The translations under genes were made by a program, and so were the position numbers. The notes under the pieces are model-generated. The model did not search any database. It saw nothing but the letters and a program-made list of their open reading frames with translations, and was not told the DNA's origin. A stretch of 64,000 nucleotides of DNA from Cyanidiococcus yangmingshanensis. Its lineage: Eukaryota > Rhodophyta > Bangiophyceae > Cyanidiales > Cyanidiaceae. Position 1 is the stretch's first letter. Each line of letters begins with the position of its first letter. Positions 63,452-64,000 of this stretch are shown here, in pieces. The stretch covers positions 744,001 to 808,000 of the forward strand of contig VWRR01000002.1 of assembly GCA_013995675.1 (NCBI GenBank), written 5' to 3'.

Positions 63452-64000
63452 GTTGAGATCTCGCGACAGTACCTGGATATGAAAACCCTTATAGACGTTC
63501 GCAAGTCGTGTCGCCAACGCCTGCCTGCTGAACGAGCGCGTGGCGGCCCACGACTGGCGCTGCTTGTGGCGAGTCGCGCGCGTCCTCCTGGGCATCAGTC
63601 CTTCGCGTACGAGACCGATGCTGAATGCGCTATATTGTTGGTCTTGTTGACGGAGTTTGGTGCTCTTTATCTGTATCGAGCGAAGCTTTCTCGGATTGGC
63701 GATTGCGTCGTCATATGCTGTTGGTGGGACCGTTGTTTGTCAAGCCTGACAAAGCGCTGGCGACTAGGATCGGTCTGTCCTCACTGCGCTCGAGGCGTGC
63801 GAGGCTCTCCCTGAGCAGCGCGTCGAGAGCAACGCACCCAACTGTACCGTCGGTTTCGAATGAGCGCTCTATCAAAATATGATGAAAAGCGGAGTCTTCC
63901 ACTTCAAAGAGTCTCTATGTTGAATGCATGAGTCACACCGTGACTCGCTTTTGTACGTGGGCGGGTGCTGCCCGCCTGTGTCGCAGGGTCCTATCAACGT
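63452..64000. other. Upstream of RPN1, nothing recognised
   Basis: Last ~550 bases of the window. The minus-strand frame runs upstream of the RPN1 ATG to 63595 without homology. No other gene seen. Confidence 0.45.

Noticed and set aside
1-64000. Transposons, virus-derived elements, CRISPR arrays or bacterial operons
   Set aside because: No transposase, reverse transcriptase, capsid gene, long terminal repeats or regularly spaced repeats were seen; only short microsatellites.

Overview
The window looks like nuclear DNA from a cyanidiophyte red alga of the Cyanidioschyzon merolae type. Evidence: about 25 eukaryotic genes, nearly all single open frames of moderate-to-high GC, separated by 0.3-2 kb of non-coding DNA; nuclear genes for a mitochondrial ribosomal protein and plastid proteins (fibrillin, RUS); and a circularly permuted tRNA gene, a rarity first described in C. 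merolae. I see no virus-derived or transposon sequence. Species assignment is inference.

Layout. 0-8 kb: a GT64 exostosin-like glycosyltransferase, mitochondrial bL27, and a RINT1/TIP20-like vesicle tether. 9-21 kb: HIRA histone chaperone, HOP2 meiotic protein, an NDR/LATS-type AGC kinase, a Siw14-type phosphatase that has lost its catalytic residues, and NAD kinase. 22-31 kb: sphingolipid delta-4 desaturase, a coiled-coil protein, APC10/DOC1, a permuted tRNA-Lys(UUU), and AHA1. 31-42 kb: an SPT7-like histone-fold protein, a RUS (DUF647) protein, DBP5 RNA helicase, spermidine synthase. 42-43 kb: a spliced membrane selenoprotein of the SELENOF/SELENOM family with its SECIS element. 44-53 kb: an unknown 538-residue protein, a plastid fibrillin, a small unknown protein, USP10, PAM18/TIM14, SNU13. 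54-64 kb: a 1400-residue SbcD-SbcC fusion nuclease, the SNARE BET1, and the proteasome subunit RPN1.

The genes are a normal housekeeping mix (chromatin, secretion, proteolysis, RNA export, splicing, organelle maintenance) and not an operon or island. Neighbours are often divergent or convergent. The most notable items are the permuted tRNA, the selenoprotein whose UGA codon sits exactly at an exon end, the single-chain SbcD-SbcC nuclease, and a repeated pattern in which conserved genes (RINT1-like, HIRA, SPT7-like, RPN1) are split between two frames that always differ by +1. That pattern could be extra single bases in the assembly, unrecognised tiny introns, or real +1 frameshifting; the sequence alone does not decide.
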